Below, piece by piece: positions 37,032-46,139 of a DNA stretch of 64,000 nt (position 1 is its first letter; every line of letters begins with the position of its first letter). The notes beneath the pieces were generated by a model, which saw only the letters and a program-made list of their open reading frames with translations, was not told the DNA's origin and searched no databases. The position numbers were made by a program, and so were the translations under genes. This DNA comes from Cereibacter ovatus (GTDB lineage: Bacteria; Pseudomonadota; Alphaproteobacteria; Rhodobacterales; Rhodobacteraceae), in NCBI RefSeq assembly GCF_900207575.1, contig NZ_OAOQ01000003.1, positions 248,001-312,000 of the forward strand, written 5' to 3'.

Positions 37032-37071
37032 GCCGGCGGGCAGCGTTTGACCGCCGGCTCTTGCCGTTTTT
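37032..37071 (+). terminator. U-tract hairpin between cpaB and cpaC
   Basis: GCCGGCGG (37032-37039) pairs with CCGCCGGC (37051-37058), followed by TCTTGCCG and TTTTT at 37067-37071. It looks like a partial intrinsic terminator within the pilus cluster, which implies a separate promoter or antitermination for cpaC. Confidence 0.7.
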
Positions 37072-37219
37072 CAAGGATCGATTTGGGGTGTTGCCGGTTG
37101 TCCACATTCACGCTCCCTCACAAGACCCTGAAGATTGCAAATAAAATACGAATCCTCCATCGTGATGCCGAGCGGGCTGTAAAGACCTGCATCGGGGCGT
37201 GATCGGAAAGGCAGGTCAC

Positions 37220-38599
37220 ATGAGCATGGGATACCTTTGCAGGGCCGGGCTCGCCGCCCTCGCCTTGGCCACTACCGCGATGACCCCGGTCTTCGCGCAG
37301 CAACTGCGGGTGATGGAAGGCAGCGTGTCGAATGCGCTGAACGTTCCGATGAACCGTGCAGTCGTCGTCGAAAGCGAAACGCCGTTTGCCGAACTCTCGA
37401 TCGCCAATCCGGGGATCGCAGATATCTCGACGCTTTCGGACAGATCGATCTATGTCCTTGGCAAGGCGCCCGGGCGAACCACCCTGACCCTTCTGGGGCC
37501 GGACGGGAAACTGATCTCGAACGTCGATGTCCATGTCACGCCGGACGTGGCCGAGTTCAAGGAACGCCTGCGGCAGATCCTTCCCGGCGAGAATATCGAG
37601 GTCCGCACCGCGAACGATGGCATCGTGCTGTCGGGCACGGTGTCAAGCATCGCGAAACTTGACCGTGCGCTGGATCTGGCCAACCGCTATGCGCCCGACC
37701 GGGTGTCCAACCTGATGAATGTCGGCGGCACGCAGCAGGTGATGCTGAAAGTGCGGTTTGCGGAGATGCAGCGATCAGTGGCCAAGACACTGGGCTCTTC
37801 GGTTGGGTTCCGCAACGGGTCGGGTTCGGTCGCGGGCTCGTCGGGCAACTTCATTCTTGAGCCGGGCGCCACCGACGTGACCGTGCCCAGCGGAACGCAG
37901 GGCGTGCTGGGGTTCAGCGGGTCGCTGGGCGCGCTTCAGTTCGACGTTCTGCTGGCGGCGCTGGAATCGAAGGGCATGGTCCGCACCCTGGCCGAGCCGA
38001 ACCTGACCGCGCTTTCCGGGCAAGAGGCGAAGTTTCTGGCCGGCGGCGAATATCCGATCCCCGTCGATGATGGTGAGGACGGTCTGACCGTCGAATACAA
38101 GCCTTTCGGCGTCGAGTTGAACTTCACCCCGGTCGTCGTCGACGGCAACGGGATCAACCTGACGATCAACGCCGCCGTGTCGGCGATCGACAACACCGTG
38201 ACATTCGGCAACAACGACCTTCAGATCGCAGCTTTCAAGCGCCGCGAAACTTCGACCACAGTCGAGATGCGCGATGGCGAAAGTTTTGCCATCGCGGGCC
38301 TGCTTCAGGACGATTTCCGCAATCTGAAGGGTCAGGTGCCGTGGCTGGGTGACATCCCGATCCTTGGCGCCCTGTTCCGCAGCGCCGAGTACCAGCGTTC
38401 GCAAAGCGAGCTTGTCATCATCGTGACGCCGCATCTGGTCACCCCCACGCGCGGCGAGGCGCTGGCACTGCCGACCGACCGGGTCAAACTGCCGTCGGAA
38501 CAGGAGCTGTTTCTGTTCGGCCGCGTGACCGGCAAGGGCGCGGTGGGCGAAGTCGCCCGGCAGGATTTCAGCGGTTCCTATGGTTATGTGATGGAGTAA
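37220..38599 (+). CDS. cpaC: Outer-membrane secretin of the Tad pilus, CpaC (RcpA)
   Basis: A 459-residue secretin forming the outer-membrane pilus channel. It has a signal peptide (ending TTAMTPVFAQQ), a pilus/BON-type N-domain, and a secretin domain with VPWLGDIPILGALFRS and SQSELVIIVTPHLVTP. The ATG at 37220 is chosen over the upstream GTG at 37199. The OmpA-like lipoprotein gene follows 4 bp later. Confidence 0.95.
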   Translation: MSMGYLCRAGLAALALATTAMTPVFAQQLRVMEGSVSNALNVPMNRAVVVESETPFAELSIANPGIADISTLSDRSIYVLGKAPGRTTLTLLGPDGKLISNVDVHVTPDVAEFKERLRQILPGENIEVRTANDGIVLSGTVSSIAKLDRALDLANRYAPDRVSNLMNVGGTQQVMLKVRFAEMQRSVAKTLGSSVGFRNGSGSVAGSSGNFILEPGATDVTVPSGTQGVLGFSGSLGALQFDVLLAALESKGMVRTLAEPNLTALSGQEAKFLAGGEYPIPVDDGEDGLTVEYKPFGVELNFTPVVVDGNGINLTINAAVSAIDNTVTFGNNDLQIAAFKRRETSTTVEMRDGESFAIAGLLQDDFRNLKGQVPWLGDIPILGALFRSAEYQRSQSELVIIVTPHLVTPTRGEALALPTDRVKLPSEQELFLFGRVTGKGAVGEVARQDFSGSYGYVME

Positions 38600-38603
38600 G
38601 GCG

Positions 38604-39245
38604 ATGACGCGCGCACTGCGACTGACGATCTTCGCCCCGCTTGCCATCGCGCTGGCGTCGTGCGGAACCCAGCCGATCAGCTCCGAGATCGGCGACGGCA
38701 CCTTCGGCCAGGCCACGATGAACAACGCACAGGTTCAGATGGGGGCGATCTCGGCCACACAGGCCTTGGGGCAGCGATTCGCGGCCGAAGTGCCGACCAC
38801 GATCACGTTCCCGTTCGACAGTGCCGCCCTTACCCCCGAGGCGCAGGCCGTTCTGCGCCGTCAGGCCGACTGGATCCGCCAGTTCCCCGAGGTGCGGTTC
38901 CGCGTCTACGGCCACACCGACCTTGTTGGCTCGGACCGTTACAACAAGGGGCTGGGTCTGCGGCGTGCGAAGGCCGTGGTGGCCTTCCTTGCCACGCAGG
39001 GCATCAGCACCTCGCGGCTTGAGGCGCTTGTTTCCTATGGGGAAACGCGGCCGGTGATTGCGGTTGCCACCCCGGAAGAGCGCAACCGCCGCACCGTGAC
39101 CGAGGTTTCGGGCTTCGTGCGCAACCATCCGCTGCCCCTGAACGGCAAGTATGCGCAGGTGGTTTTCCGCGAATATGTAGAAGGCGCGACCCGTCCGCAC
39201 CCGACAAACCGCGAGATCGCGACGCAGATCAATCCCGGCGGCTGA
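38604..39245 (+). CDS. OmpA-family lipoprotein of the Tad cluster
   Basis: A 213-residue lipoprotein (lipobox LASC) with an OmpA-like peptidoglycan-binding domain: TITFPFDSAALTPEAQ, then RVYGHTDLVGSDRYN and GLGLRRAKAVVAFLA, the pattern that binds diaminopimelate. It sits where cpaD or other pilotins are found in other Tad loci, so it may tether the secretin to the wall. The gene starts 4 bp after cpaC and is followed by a hairpin. Confidence 0.88.
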   Translation: MTRALRLTIFAPLAIALASCGTQPISSEIGDGTFGQATMNNAQVQMGAISATQALGQRFAAEVPTTITFPFDSAALTPEAQAVLRRQADWIRQFPEVRFRVYGHTDLVGSDRYNKGLGLRRAKAVVAFLATQGISTSRLEALVSYGETRPVIAVATPEERNRRTVTEVSGFVRNHPLPLNGKYAQVVFREYVEGATRPHPTNREIATQINPGG

Positions 39246-39257
39246 CGCGTTGGATAG

Positions 39258-39279
39258 GCGGACCCTTGCCGGGGTCCGC
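39258..39279 (+). terminator. Hairpin after the OmpA-like gene
   Basis: GCGGACCC (39258-39265) pairs with GGGTCCGC (39272-39279) with a 6-nt loop, but no T-run follows directly; a separate T-run occurs at 39302-39308. It may end the cpaC-ompA transcript. The 236-bp spacer to cpaE allows a promoter. Confidence 0.5.
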
Positions 39280-39481
39280 TTCCAGAAATCAAACAATAAC
39301 GTTTTTTTAGCCCCATTCCTGCCAACATTGGCCCGCACCTTTGTGCGCAATAGGAAACAGTCTGCTCCGTCGATGGGCGGGTAAAGGTTGTCGGGTTTTC
39401 GGGTGTTCAGGGCCATCGGTCCGAAATCGGTTCGCAAGGATCGCCCCCGCTCGGCGCCGGCCAGTGGAAGGACGTGATGGG

Positions 39482-40741
39482 ATGACCAGCGTGGCGACGC
39501 TTCAACCGGACCCCGCGCCGATAGTGGCATGCACGGTCTCGCGCGATGTCCAGAATTTCGAGATGCTGATCAACGACATGGAAAGCGAGCTTGGCGAAAG
39601 CTGGGGCGATCTTTCCTTCGATGACGCCGAACTGTTTCTGCAACAACCCGATTCGAAGGCGCTGGAATTCGTGGCGCTTGCCGTCAACGGCGAGGATGAA
39701 AGCGATCTGGCCCGGATCAGCGGGTTGATCCGCACCGCCAAGGCGCAAGAGATCAAGGTCATCCTGATCGCCGATCAGGTCAGCCCGATCGCGCTGCATC
39801 ACCTGTTGCGCCTGGGGGCCGACGATTTCGTGCCCTACCCGCTACCCGATGGCGCACTGCATGACGCGATCGAGCGAATCAGACGGCCTGCCGCAGCGGT
39901 GCCGCTTGCGCCAATGGTGCCGGTCACACCACATTCGCCGGCTTTCAAGGCGCGCGGTGACCGCGATGGGGTTCTGCTGCCGGTGCATGGGATGGCGGGC
40001 GGCGTCGGGGCCTCGACCTTCGCCTGCAACCTTGCGTGGGAACTGGCGACGATCTCCAAGACCGATGCGCCGCGGGTCTGCCTGCTCGATCTGGATTTCC
40101 AGTATGGCGCGGTCTCGACCTATCTGGATCTGCCGCGCCGGGATGCGGTGTTTGACATCCTGTCGGATACCGAATCGGCCGACAGCGACAGTTTCCTGCA
40201 AGCGATGCTCAGCTACAACGACCGGCTTCACGTCTTTACTGCGCCGCCGGACATGCTGCCCCTGGACATTGTGACGGCCGACGATATCGGCCGTCTGCTT
40301 GACATGGCGCAGGCGAACTTCGACTTCGTGGTGATCGACATGCCATCGACCGTGGTCTCCTGGACCGAGACGGTGCTGGCCCGCGCACAGATCTATTTCG
40401 CGCTGATGGAGCTTGACCTGCGGTCGGCGCAGAACGTCCTGCGCCTTGTGCGCGCGCTGAAGGCCGAGGGTCTGCCGCTGGAAAAGCTGCGCTATCTGCT
40501 GAACCGCGCACCGAAATTCACCGACCTTTCGGCAAAAAGCCGGGTCAAACGGATGGCAGAAAGCCTTGATATCGTGATCGAGTTGCAACTGCCCGATGGC
40601 GGGGCCGCGGTGACGCAGGCCAATGACCACGGCGTGCCGCTGTCGGAAGCCGCGGCCAAGAACCCGCTGCGGCGCGAATTGCAGAAGCTTGCGAAATCGA
40701 TCCACGACCACAGCCGGTCCACGGAAGCCGCCAAGGCCTGA
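39482..40741 (+). CDS. cpaE: Tad pilus localisation ATPase-like protein CpaE (TadZ)
   Basis: A 419-residue protein: an N-terminal receiver-like domain (VALAVNGEDESDLARISGLI, IKVILIADQVSPIALHHLLR) and a ParA/MinD-type ATPase domain with the deviant Walker A GGVGASTFACNLA and the DLDFQYGAVSTYLDLP segment. TadZ proteins localise the pilus machine. The ATG at 39482 is preceded by GGAAGGA; an open frame extends about 47 codons upstream without support. Confidence 0.92.
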   Translation: MTSVATLQPDPAPIVACTVSRDVQNFEMLINDMESELGESWGDLSFDDAELFLQQPDSKALEFVALAVNGEDESDLARISGLIRTAKAQEIKVILIADQVSPIALHHLLRLGADDFVPYPLPDGALHDAIERIRRPAAAVPLAPMVPVTPHSPAFKARGDRDGVLLPVHGMAGGVGASTFACNLAWELATISKTDAPRVCLLDLDFQYGAVSTYLDLPRRDAVFDILSDTESADSDSFLQAMLSYNDRLHVFTAPPDMLPLDIVTADDIGRLLDMAQANFDFVVIDMPSTVVSWTETVLARAQIYFALMELDLRSAQNVLRLVRALKAEGLPLEKLRYLLNRAPKFTDLSAKSRVKRMAESLDIVIELQLPDGGAAVTQANDHGVPLSEAAAKNPLRRELQKLAKSIHDHSRSTEAAKA

Positions 40742-40763
40742 CGACCACGGGAGAGTCTGCCGA

Positions 40764-42206
40764 ATGTTCTCGCGCTACCGGAAATCCACCGACGGGTCCG
40801 ACAAGTCCGCCCCTTCGGCGGCGGTCGGGGCCGCAACGCCCGCAGTGACGGCCCCGAAGACGCCGGTGATGCAGCCCCGCCCCGTCGCGGCGCAGCGCCC
40901 CAGCGCCGAGGCCATTGCGCAAGACAAGGAAAAGAAGCGCAAGGAAAGGCTGATGGAGCTGAAGGTCGAGCTTCATCGCCGGCTTCTGGACAACCTGAAC
41001 CTTGCGGCGATCGAACATGCGACCGAAGCGAACCTGAAATCCGAAATCGCCGCCATCTGCGGCGAGGCACTGGATGAAATGAGTGTGGTCCTGAACAAGG
41101 ACGAGCGCACGATCCTGAATCAGGAACTTTACGACGAGGTGATGGGCCTTGGCCCGCTGGAGCCGCTGCTGAAGGATGAAACCGTCAACGACATCCTTGT
41201 GAACGGCCCGTTCCGGATCTTTGTCGAACGCAACGGCAAGCTGGAACTGACCGACACCGCCTTCAAGGACGAACGCCACCTGCTGCGCATCATCGACAAG
41301 ATCGTGTCGGCCGTGGGCCGGCGCGTCGATGAATCAACGCCTTACGTCGATGCGCGTCTGGCCGATGGCAGCCGTTTCAACGCGATGGTGCCGCCGATCG
41401 CGGTGGATGGATCGCTGGTGTCGATCCGCAAGTTCAAGAAGGAAAAGCTGGGCATTCCCGATCTGGTGCGCTTTGGCGCCTTCACCGACGAAATGGCCGC
41501 CTATCTTCAGGCAGCGGTGGCGACGCGGCTGAACATCATCGTCTCGGGCGGCACGGGCTCGGGCAAGACCACGACGCTGAATGCGCTGTCCTCGTTCATC
41601 GACAACAAGGAACGCATCCTGACCATCGAGGATACGGCGGAACTGCAACTTCAGCAGGTCCATGTCGGCCGGATGGAAAGCCGCCCGCCGAACGTCGAAG
41701 GCAAGGGCGCGGTGACCCAGCGCGACTGTCTGAGGAACGCGCTGCGGATGCGCCCCGACCGGATCATCGTCGGCGAGACCCGTGGCGAAGAGGTCATCGA
41801 CATGTTGCAGGCGATGAACACAGGCCACGACGGATCGATGACCACGATCCACGCCAACTCGGCGCGCGACGGCATCAGCCGTCTGGAAAACATGGTGGCG
41901 ATGGCGGGGATCGAGATGCCGATCAAGGCGGTTCGGGCGCAGATCGCCTCGGCCGTCAACCTGATCGTGCAGGCGAGCCGGCTTCAGGACGGCTCTCGTC
42001 GGATGGTGTCGATCACCGAACTGACCGGGATGGAAGGCGAGGTGATCTCGATGCAGGAAATCTTCCGCTACGAGCGTCTGGGCGTCGAGCCGTCGGGCAA
42101 GATCATCGGGCGCTTCAACGCGACGGGCGTGCGATCACACTATTCCGACCGCTTCCGTCAGTGGGGCTATGACCTGCCGGCCAGCATCTACGAACCGATC
42201 GTGTGA
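40764..42206 (+). CDS. cpaF: Tad secretion ATPase CpaF (TadA)
   Basis: A 480-residue hexameric motor ATPase powering pilus extension and retraction. It has a long basic, low-complexity N-terminus, then the secretion ATPase core: [20 protein letters not shown], Walker [16 protein letters not shown], the Asp box [10 protein letters not shown], Walker [19 protein letters not shown] and the His box MTTIHANS. It follows cpaE by 22 bp and precedes tadB by 4 bp. Confidence 0.97.
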   Translation: MFSRYRKSTDGSDKSAPSAAVGAATPAVTAPKTPVMQPRPVAAQRPSAEAIAQDKEKKRKERLMELKVELHRRLLDNLNLAAIEHATEANLKSEIAAICGEALDEMSVVLNKDERTILNQELYDEVMGLGPLEPLLKDETVNDILVNGPFRIFVERNGKLELTDTAFKDERHLLRIIDKIVSAVGRRVDESTPYVDARLADGSRFNAMVPPIAVDGSLVSIRKFKKEKLGIPDLVRFGAFTDEMAAYLQAAVATRLNIIVSGGTGSGKTTTLNALSSFIDNKERILTIEDTAELQLQQVHVGRMESRPPNVEGKGAVTQRDCLRNALRMRPDRIIVGETRGEEVIDMLQAMNTGHDGSMTTIHANSARDGISRLENMVAMAGIEMPIKAVRAQIASAVNLIVQASRLQDGSRRMVSITELTGMEGEVISMQEIFRYERLGVEPSGKIIGRFNATGVRSHYSDRFRQWGYDLPASIYEPIV

Positions 42207-42210
42207 CGCC

Positions 42211-43179
42211 ATGCAGCTCAGCGCCGCCCCCATCATCTATATCCTGATCTTCCTTGCCGTGCTTCTGCTGGTCGAGGGGATCTATCTGACCGTTTTCGGC
42301 AAATCGATCAGCCTGAACAACCGCGTCAGCCGCCGGCTGGCGCTGCTGGAAAAGAACCAGAACCGCGAACAGGTGCTGGAACAGCTCCGCAAGGAGATGA
42401 GCCAGCACATGAACGCGCGGGGCATCCCGCTTTATTCGATCCTTGCCTCGAAGGCGCAAAAGGCCAACATCGCCTTTTCCCCGCAGGCGCTGTTGGGGAT
42501 CATGGCCCTGTTGTCGGGGGTGGCCTATTTCGGGCTGACGGTGGGCACCTCGGCCGGCCTGCCGGTGCGGATTGCGGTGGCGGTCGCGATGGGCGTGGGC
42601 GGGGTCTATGTCTGGGTGAACGGCAAGGCCAAGAAGCGCATGGCGCTGATCGAAGAGCAGCTTCCCGATGCGGTGGAACTGATGGTGCGCTCACTTCGGG
42701 TGGGCCATCCGTTCACCTCGGCTGTGGCCATTGTCGCCAAGGAAGTGGCCGACCCGCTGGGCACCGAGTTCGGCGTAATCGCGGACGAGGCCGCCTATGG
42801 CCGCGACATCGCCGAGTGCATCCGCGCCTTTGCCGACCGGATGGACAGTCAGGATCTGCGCTTTCTGGCGGTCGCGGTGAATATTCAGCAGCAGTCAGGC
42901 GGCAACCTGGCCGAGATCCTGGAAGGGTTGGCCAAGGTGATCCGGTCGCGCTTCAAACTGTTCCGGCGGGTGAAGGCCATCACCGCCGAGGCGAAATGGT
43001 CGGGCACGTTTCTATCGGCGTTCCCGGTTGTCGCGCTGATCGCGATTTCGATCCTGAAGCCCGACTATTATGACGGGGTCAAGGATACCGCGATGTTCGT
43101 CCCGGCCGCGCTGGTTGTGGGCCTGTTCCTTATCGTCAACGTGATCTTCATGAAGATCATGGTCAACATCAAGGTGTAA
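42211..43179 (+). CDS. tadB: Tad inner-membrane platform protein TadB
   Basis: A 322-residue GspF-type membrane protein with an N-terminal helix, two central membrane segments and a C-terminal pair (FLSAFPVVALIAISIL, AALVVGLFLIVNVIFM). The cytoplasmic GspF domain has QLPDAVELMVRSLRVGHPFT and QQQSGGNLAEILEGLAKVIR. It is predicted to form the platform with TadC. The ATG at 42211 sits 4 bp after cpaF; an in-frame frame extension is not used. Confidence 0.94.
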   Translation: MQLSAAPIIYILIFLAVLLLVEGIYLTVFGKSISLNNRVSRRLALLEKNQNREQVLEQLRKEMSQHMNARGIPLYSILASKAQKANIAFSPQALLGIMALLSGVAYFGLTVGTSAGLPVRIAVAVAMGVGGVYVWVNGKAKKRMALIEEQLPDAVELMVRSLRVGHPFTSAVAIVAKEVADPLGTEFGVIADEAAYGRDIAECIRAFADRMDSQDLRFLAVAVNIQQQSGGNLAEILEGLAKVIRSRFKLFRRVKAITAEAKWSGTFLSAFPVVALIAISILKPDYYDGVKDTAMFVPAALVVGLFLIVNVIFMKIMVNIKV

Positions 43180-43183
43180 GCGA

Positions 43184-44155
43184 ATGGACGTCCTTGCCCC
43201 CATCGAAGCGATGCTGACCGACGCCCTTGGCCCGCTTGGCCCGCTGCTGGTGCTGGGGGCGTTCGGGATCGTGCTGATTGCAGTCACGCTGCCGGTCATC
43301 CTGAAGAAAAAGGTCGAGCCGTTCGACAAGCTGAAGGCGCAGCGCACCGCGGCCGAGTCGTCCACCGGGCAGGCACTGCGCCGTGTCGATGGATCGGAAC
43401 GGCTGGACCGTTTCGCCACGATCCTCGAACCGAAGACCGCCGAGGAACTGACGGCCTCGCGGTTGAAGATGATGCGCGCGGGCTATCGCTCGAAAGGGGC
43501 GGTGCGGGCGTTTCATGCCGCCCAGCTTGTGCTGGGGGTGGGGATGCTGGCGCTGGGCGTGATCTACACGCTGATCGTTTCGGCCCAGCAGCAGATGAGC
43601 ATGCAGCAGATGATCATGTTCACCCTGCTGCCGGGCGCTGCCGGTTATTACCTGCCGATCTACTGGGTCAAGCGCAGGGCACAGGAACGCCACGATCAGA
43701 TCGTCTCGGGCTTTCCCGATGCGCTGGACATGATGCTGGTCTGCGTCGAGGCCGGCCAGTCGCTTGACCAGTCGATCCTGCGCGTCGCCCGCGAGACCGC
43801 CCCCAGCTATCCCGCCCTGTCGGAAGAATTCGCGATGGTCGCCAACGAGGTCAAGGCCGGCAAGGAAAGGGTGGCCGTTCTCAAGGACATGGCCGAGCGG
43901 GTTGGGATCCCCGACGTGGCGTCCTTCGTCACCACGCTGATCCAGTCGGCCACTTTCGGCACCTCGATCGCCGAGGCGCTGCGCGTCTATTCGTCCGAGA
44001 TGCGCGACAAACGCATCATGCGCGCCGAAGAGAAGGCGAACACCTTGCCGACAAAGCTGACGCTGGGCACAATGATGCTGACGGTGCCGCCGCTGATGAT
44101 CATCCTGATCGGGCCTTCGGTCTACGGCATCGCCACCCAGCTCGGTGCAAAGTGA
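43184..44155 (+). CDS. tadC: Tad inner-membrane platform protein TadC
   Basis: A 323-residue GspF-type partner of TadB. It has the same domain plan: N-terminal hydrophobic segment, cytoplasmic GspF domain with FPDALDMMLVCVEAGQSLDQ and ATFGTSIAEALRVYSSEMRD, and a C-terminal pair of membrane segments (LTLGTMMLTVPPLMIILIG). It starts 4 bp after tadB in the same operon. Confidence 0.94.
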   Translation: MDVLAPIEAMLTDALGPLGPLLVLGAFGIVLIAVTLPVILKKKVEPFDKLKAQRTAAESSTGQALRRVDGSERLDRFATILEPKTAEELTASRLKMMRAGYRSKGAVRAFHAAQLVLGVGMLALGVIYTLIVSAQQQMSMQQMIMFTLLPGAAGYYLPIYWVKRRAQERHDQIVSGFPDALDMMLVCVEAGQSLDQSILRVARETAPSYPALSEEFAMVANEVKAGKERVAVLKDMAERVGIPDVASFVTTLIQSATFGTSIAEALRVYSSEMRDKRIMRAEEKANTLPTKLTLGTMMLTVPPLMIILIGPSVYGIATQLGAK

Positions 44156-44161
44156 GTCGAT

Positions 44162-44737
44162 GTGAGACGATCCGGTCCGGCCTTCTGCCTTATCCTTGTT
44201 GCGGGGCTTTTGTCGGCCTGCGGAAGCCCCGACGCGCTGTCGCGGCAAGCCGCGGCCCGCAACGCGCCGTTCGGCGCTGATCCCAGCCGGCACGGGGTGG
44301 ACGGGCTTCTGGTCGGGCACAGGCTGCTTGAAGCCGGCGAAAACGAACTGGCGCTGCGGGCCTATCTGCGCGCGGCATCCGAACGGGGCATCACCGCGGA
44401 TGTGCTGTCGGCGCTGGGGTCGGCCAACCTGCGGCTTGGCCGGCTTCAGCAGGCCGAACAGTTGCTGCGTCGCGCGATCAAAATGGACCCGACCTTTGTC
44501 CCCGCGATCAACAACCTTGGCGTGGTGCTGATGGAACAGGGACGCGCGCCCGAAGCCAAGCTGGTGTTCAAGCAGGCTTTCGCGCTTGACAGTGGCGCGA
44601 CGGACTCCATCCGGGAAAATCTGCGCCTTGCCATCGCGAAGTCCGACGCCTCGATCTATGCTGAACAGGAGGAGCGGCACGAGTTCTCGCTCGTGCGGCG
44701 TGGGCAGGGGCAGTATGTCCTGCTTTCACAACTTTAA
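44162..44737 (+). CDS. tadD: TPR lipoprotein TadD-like, copy 1
   Basis: A 191-residue lipoprotein (lipobox LSAC) with tetratricopeptide repeats, for example ALRAYLRAASERGITADVLS, ALGSANLRLGRLQQAEQLLR and PAINNLGVVLMEQGRAPEAK. TadD-type pilotins assist secretin assembly or stability. The only in-frame start consistent with the signal peptide is the GTG at 44162, 6 bp after the tadC stop. Confidence 0.85.
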   Translation: MRRSGPAFCLILVAGLLSACGSPDALSRQAAARNAPFGADPSRHGVDGLLVGHRLLEAGENELALRAYLRAASERGITADVLSALGSANLRLGRLQQAEQLLRRAIKMDPTFVPAINNLGVVLMEQGRAPEAKLVFKQAFALDSGATDSIRENLRLAIAKSDASIYAEQEERHEFSLVRRGQGQYVLLSQL

Positions 44738-44770
44738 CGATATCGGGATCGAGCAGAAAAAGGACGCCCC

Positions 44771-45616
44771 ATGCGCCACCCAGTCCTGATTGCGCTGTGC
44801 CTGACCGGCGCGGCGACCCTGGCCGGTTGCGGCAATCGCGATGCGGATGTCGACCGCGCGCTGGAAGCGGTCAATGTGATCGACGAAAGCAACCTGAACG
44901 ACATCATGCTGACGGTGGGCGCGCCGGAAGAGGCGGTGGCCTATTTCCGCGGCGCCGTCGAGAAGGCGCCCGACCGGATCGACCTGAAGCGGGGTCTGGC
45001 CAAGTCGCTGGTGCGCGCCAAGCACCCGGCCGAGGCGGCAACGGTCTGGTCGCAGGTGGTGAACAGCCACGAAGGCACCAACGAGGACCGCGTGGCCTAT
45101 GCCGATGCGCTGATCCGCGCGAACGACTGGCAGAAGGCCGAGGCCGAACTGAACCGCATCCCCCCCACGCACGAGACGTTTCAACGTTACCGGCTTGAGG
45201 CGATGGTGGCTGACAGCAAGAAACAGTGGAAAAAAGCCGACAGTTTCTACGAGATCGCGACCGGCATGACGACCCAGCCCGCCGGCGTGCTGAACAACTG
45301 GGGCTTTTCCAAGCTGACCCGCGGCGATGCCTCGGGCGCTGAAAAGCTGTTCCAAGAGGCGCTGACCTACGAGCCGAACCAGTTCACCACCAAGAACAAT
45401 CTGGTGCTTGCCCGCGGCGCGCAGCGCAAATACGACCTGCCGGTGATCCAGATGACCCAGAAGGAACGGGCCGAGCTGCTGTATACGCTGGCACTGGCGG
45501 CGGTGAAGCAGGGCGATGTGACTGTGGGCAAGGGGCTGTTGCAGGACGCCATCGACACCCACCCGCAGCATTTCGAGGCCGCCGTGCGCAGCCGCGACGC
45601 GCTTGATGCCGGCTGA
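44771..45616 (+). CDS. TPR lipoprotein TadD-like, copy 2
   Basis: A 281-residue lipoprotein (lipobox LAGC) with TPR-like helices (AVAYFRGAVEKAPDRIDLKR, AEAELNRIPPTHETFQRYRL, GVLNNWGFSKLTRGDASGAE). It differs from copy 1 in length and sequence and probably has a separate role in pilus assembly. It lies between copy 1 and the prepilin peptidase in one operon. Confidence 0.85.
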   Translation: MRHPVLIALCLTGAATLAGCGNRDADVDRALEAVNVIDESNLNDIMLTVGAPEEAVAYFRGAVEKAPDRIDLKRGLAKSLVRAKHPAEAATVWSQVVNSHEGTNEDRVAYADALIRANDWQKAEAELNRIPPTHETFQRYRLEAMVADSKKQWKKADSFYEIATGMTTQPAGVLNNWGFSKLTRGDASGAEKLFQEALTYEPNQFTTKNNLVLARGAQRKYDLPVIQMTQKERAELLYTLALAAVKQGDVTVGKGLLQDAIDTHPQHFEAAVRSRDALDAG

Positions 45617-45620
45617 TGCG

Positions 45621-46115
45621 ATGATCACGACACCCGCCCTTGCCGCGCTGATCTTTCTTCCCTTCGTGCTGCCCATCGCGATTTGGGTCGCATGGAGCGA
45701 CATGAAATTCATGAAGATCCCGAACAAGGCAGTGGTGGCGCTGGCGGCGGTGTTCCTGCTGCTGGGGCCGCTGGCGCTGCCTTTGGGCGACTGGGGCTGG
45801 CGCTGGCTGCATCTGGTGGTGGTGCTGGCGATCGGCTTCGTGATGAACCTTGGCCGGCTGATCGGCGCGGGCGATGCCAAGTTCGCCGCCGCCATGGCGC
45901 CGTTTTTCGCCGCGGCCGACCTGCGGTTCGCGCTGGCGCTGTTTTCGGCGGCGCTTCTGGCCGCTTTTGTCAGCCACCGCGGTCTGGGCCGCCTGCCCGC
46001 CTTTCGCACCGCAGCGGCCGATTGGGAAAGCTGGAAGCGGCGCGATTTTCCGATGGGTCTGGCGTTATCGGGTATGCTGATCCTTTACCTTCTTGCCGCT
46101 ATCCTCGACGCCTGA
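45621..46115 (+). CDS. cpaA: Prepilin peptidase CpaA (A24 family)
   Basis: A 164-residue integral membrane aspartyl peptidase that processes Flp and TadE-like prepilins. The two catalytic aspartate motifs are SDMKFMKIPN near residue 25 and GAGDAKFAAAMAP near residue 80, on a multi-helix protein. The ATG at 45621 (MITTPALAALIFLP) fits family N-termini; an alternative ATG at 45606 would overlap the preceding gene. The N-methylase domain of type IV prepilin peptidases is absent, as in TadV/CpaA. Confidence 0.9.
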   Translation: MITTPALAALIFLPFVLPIAIWVAWSDMKFMKIPNKAVVALAAVFLLLGPLALPLGDWGWRWLHLVVVLAIGFVMNLGRLIGAGDAKFAAAMAPFFAAADLRFALALFSAALLAAFVSHRGLGRLPAFRTAAADWESWKRRDFPMGLALSGMLILYLLAAILDA

Positions 46116-46139
46116 CCCAGCCCCGCTTCCGGTGAGCCC

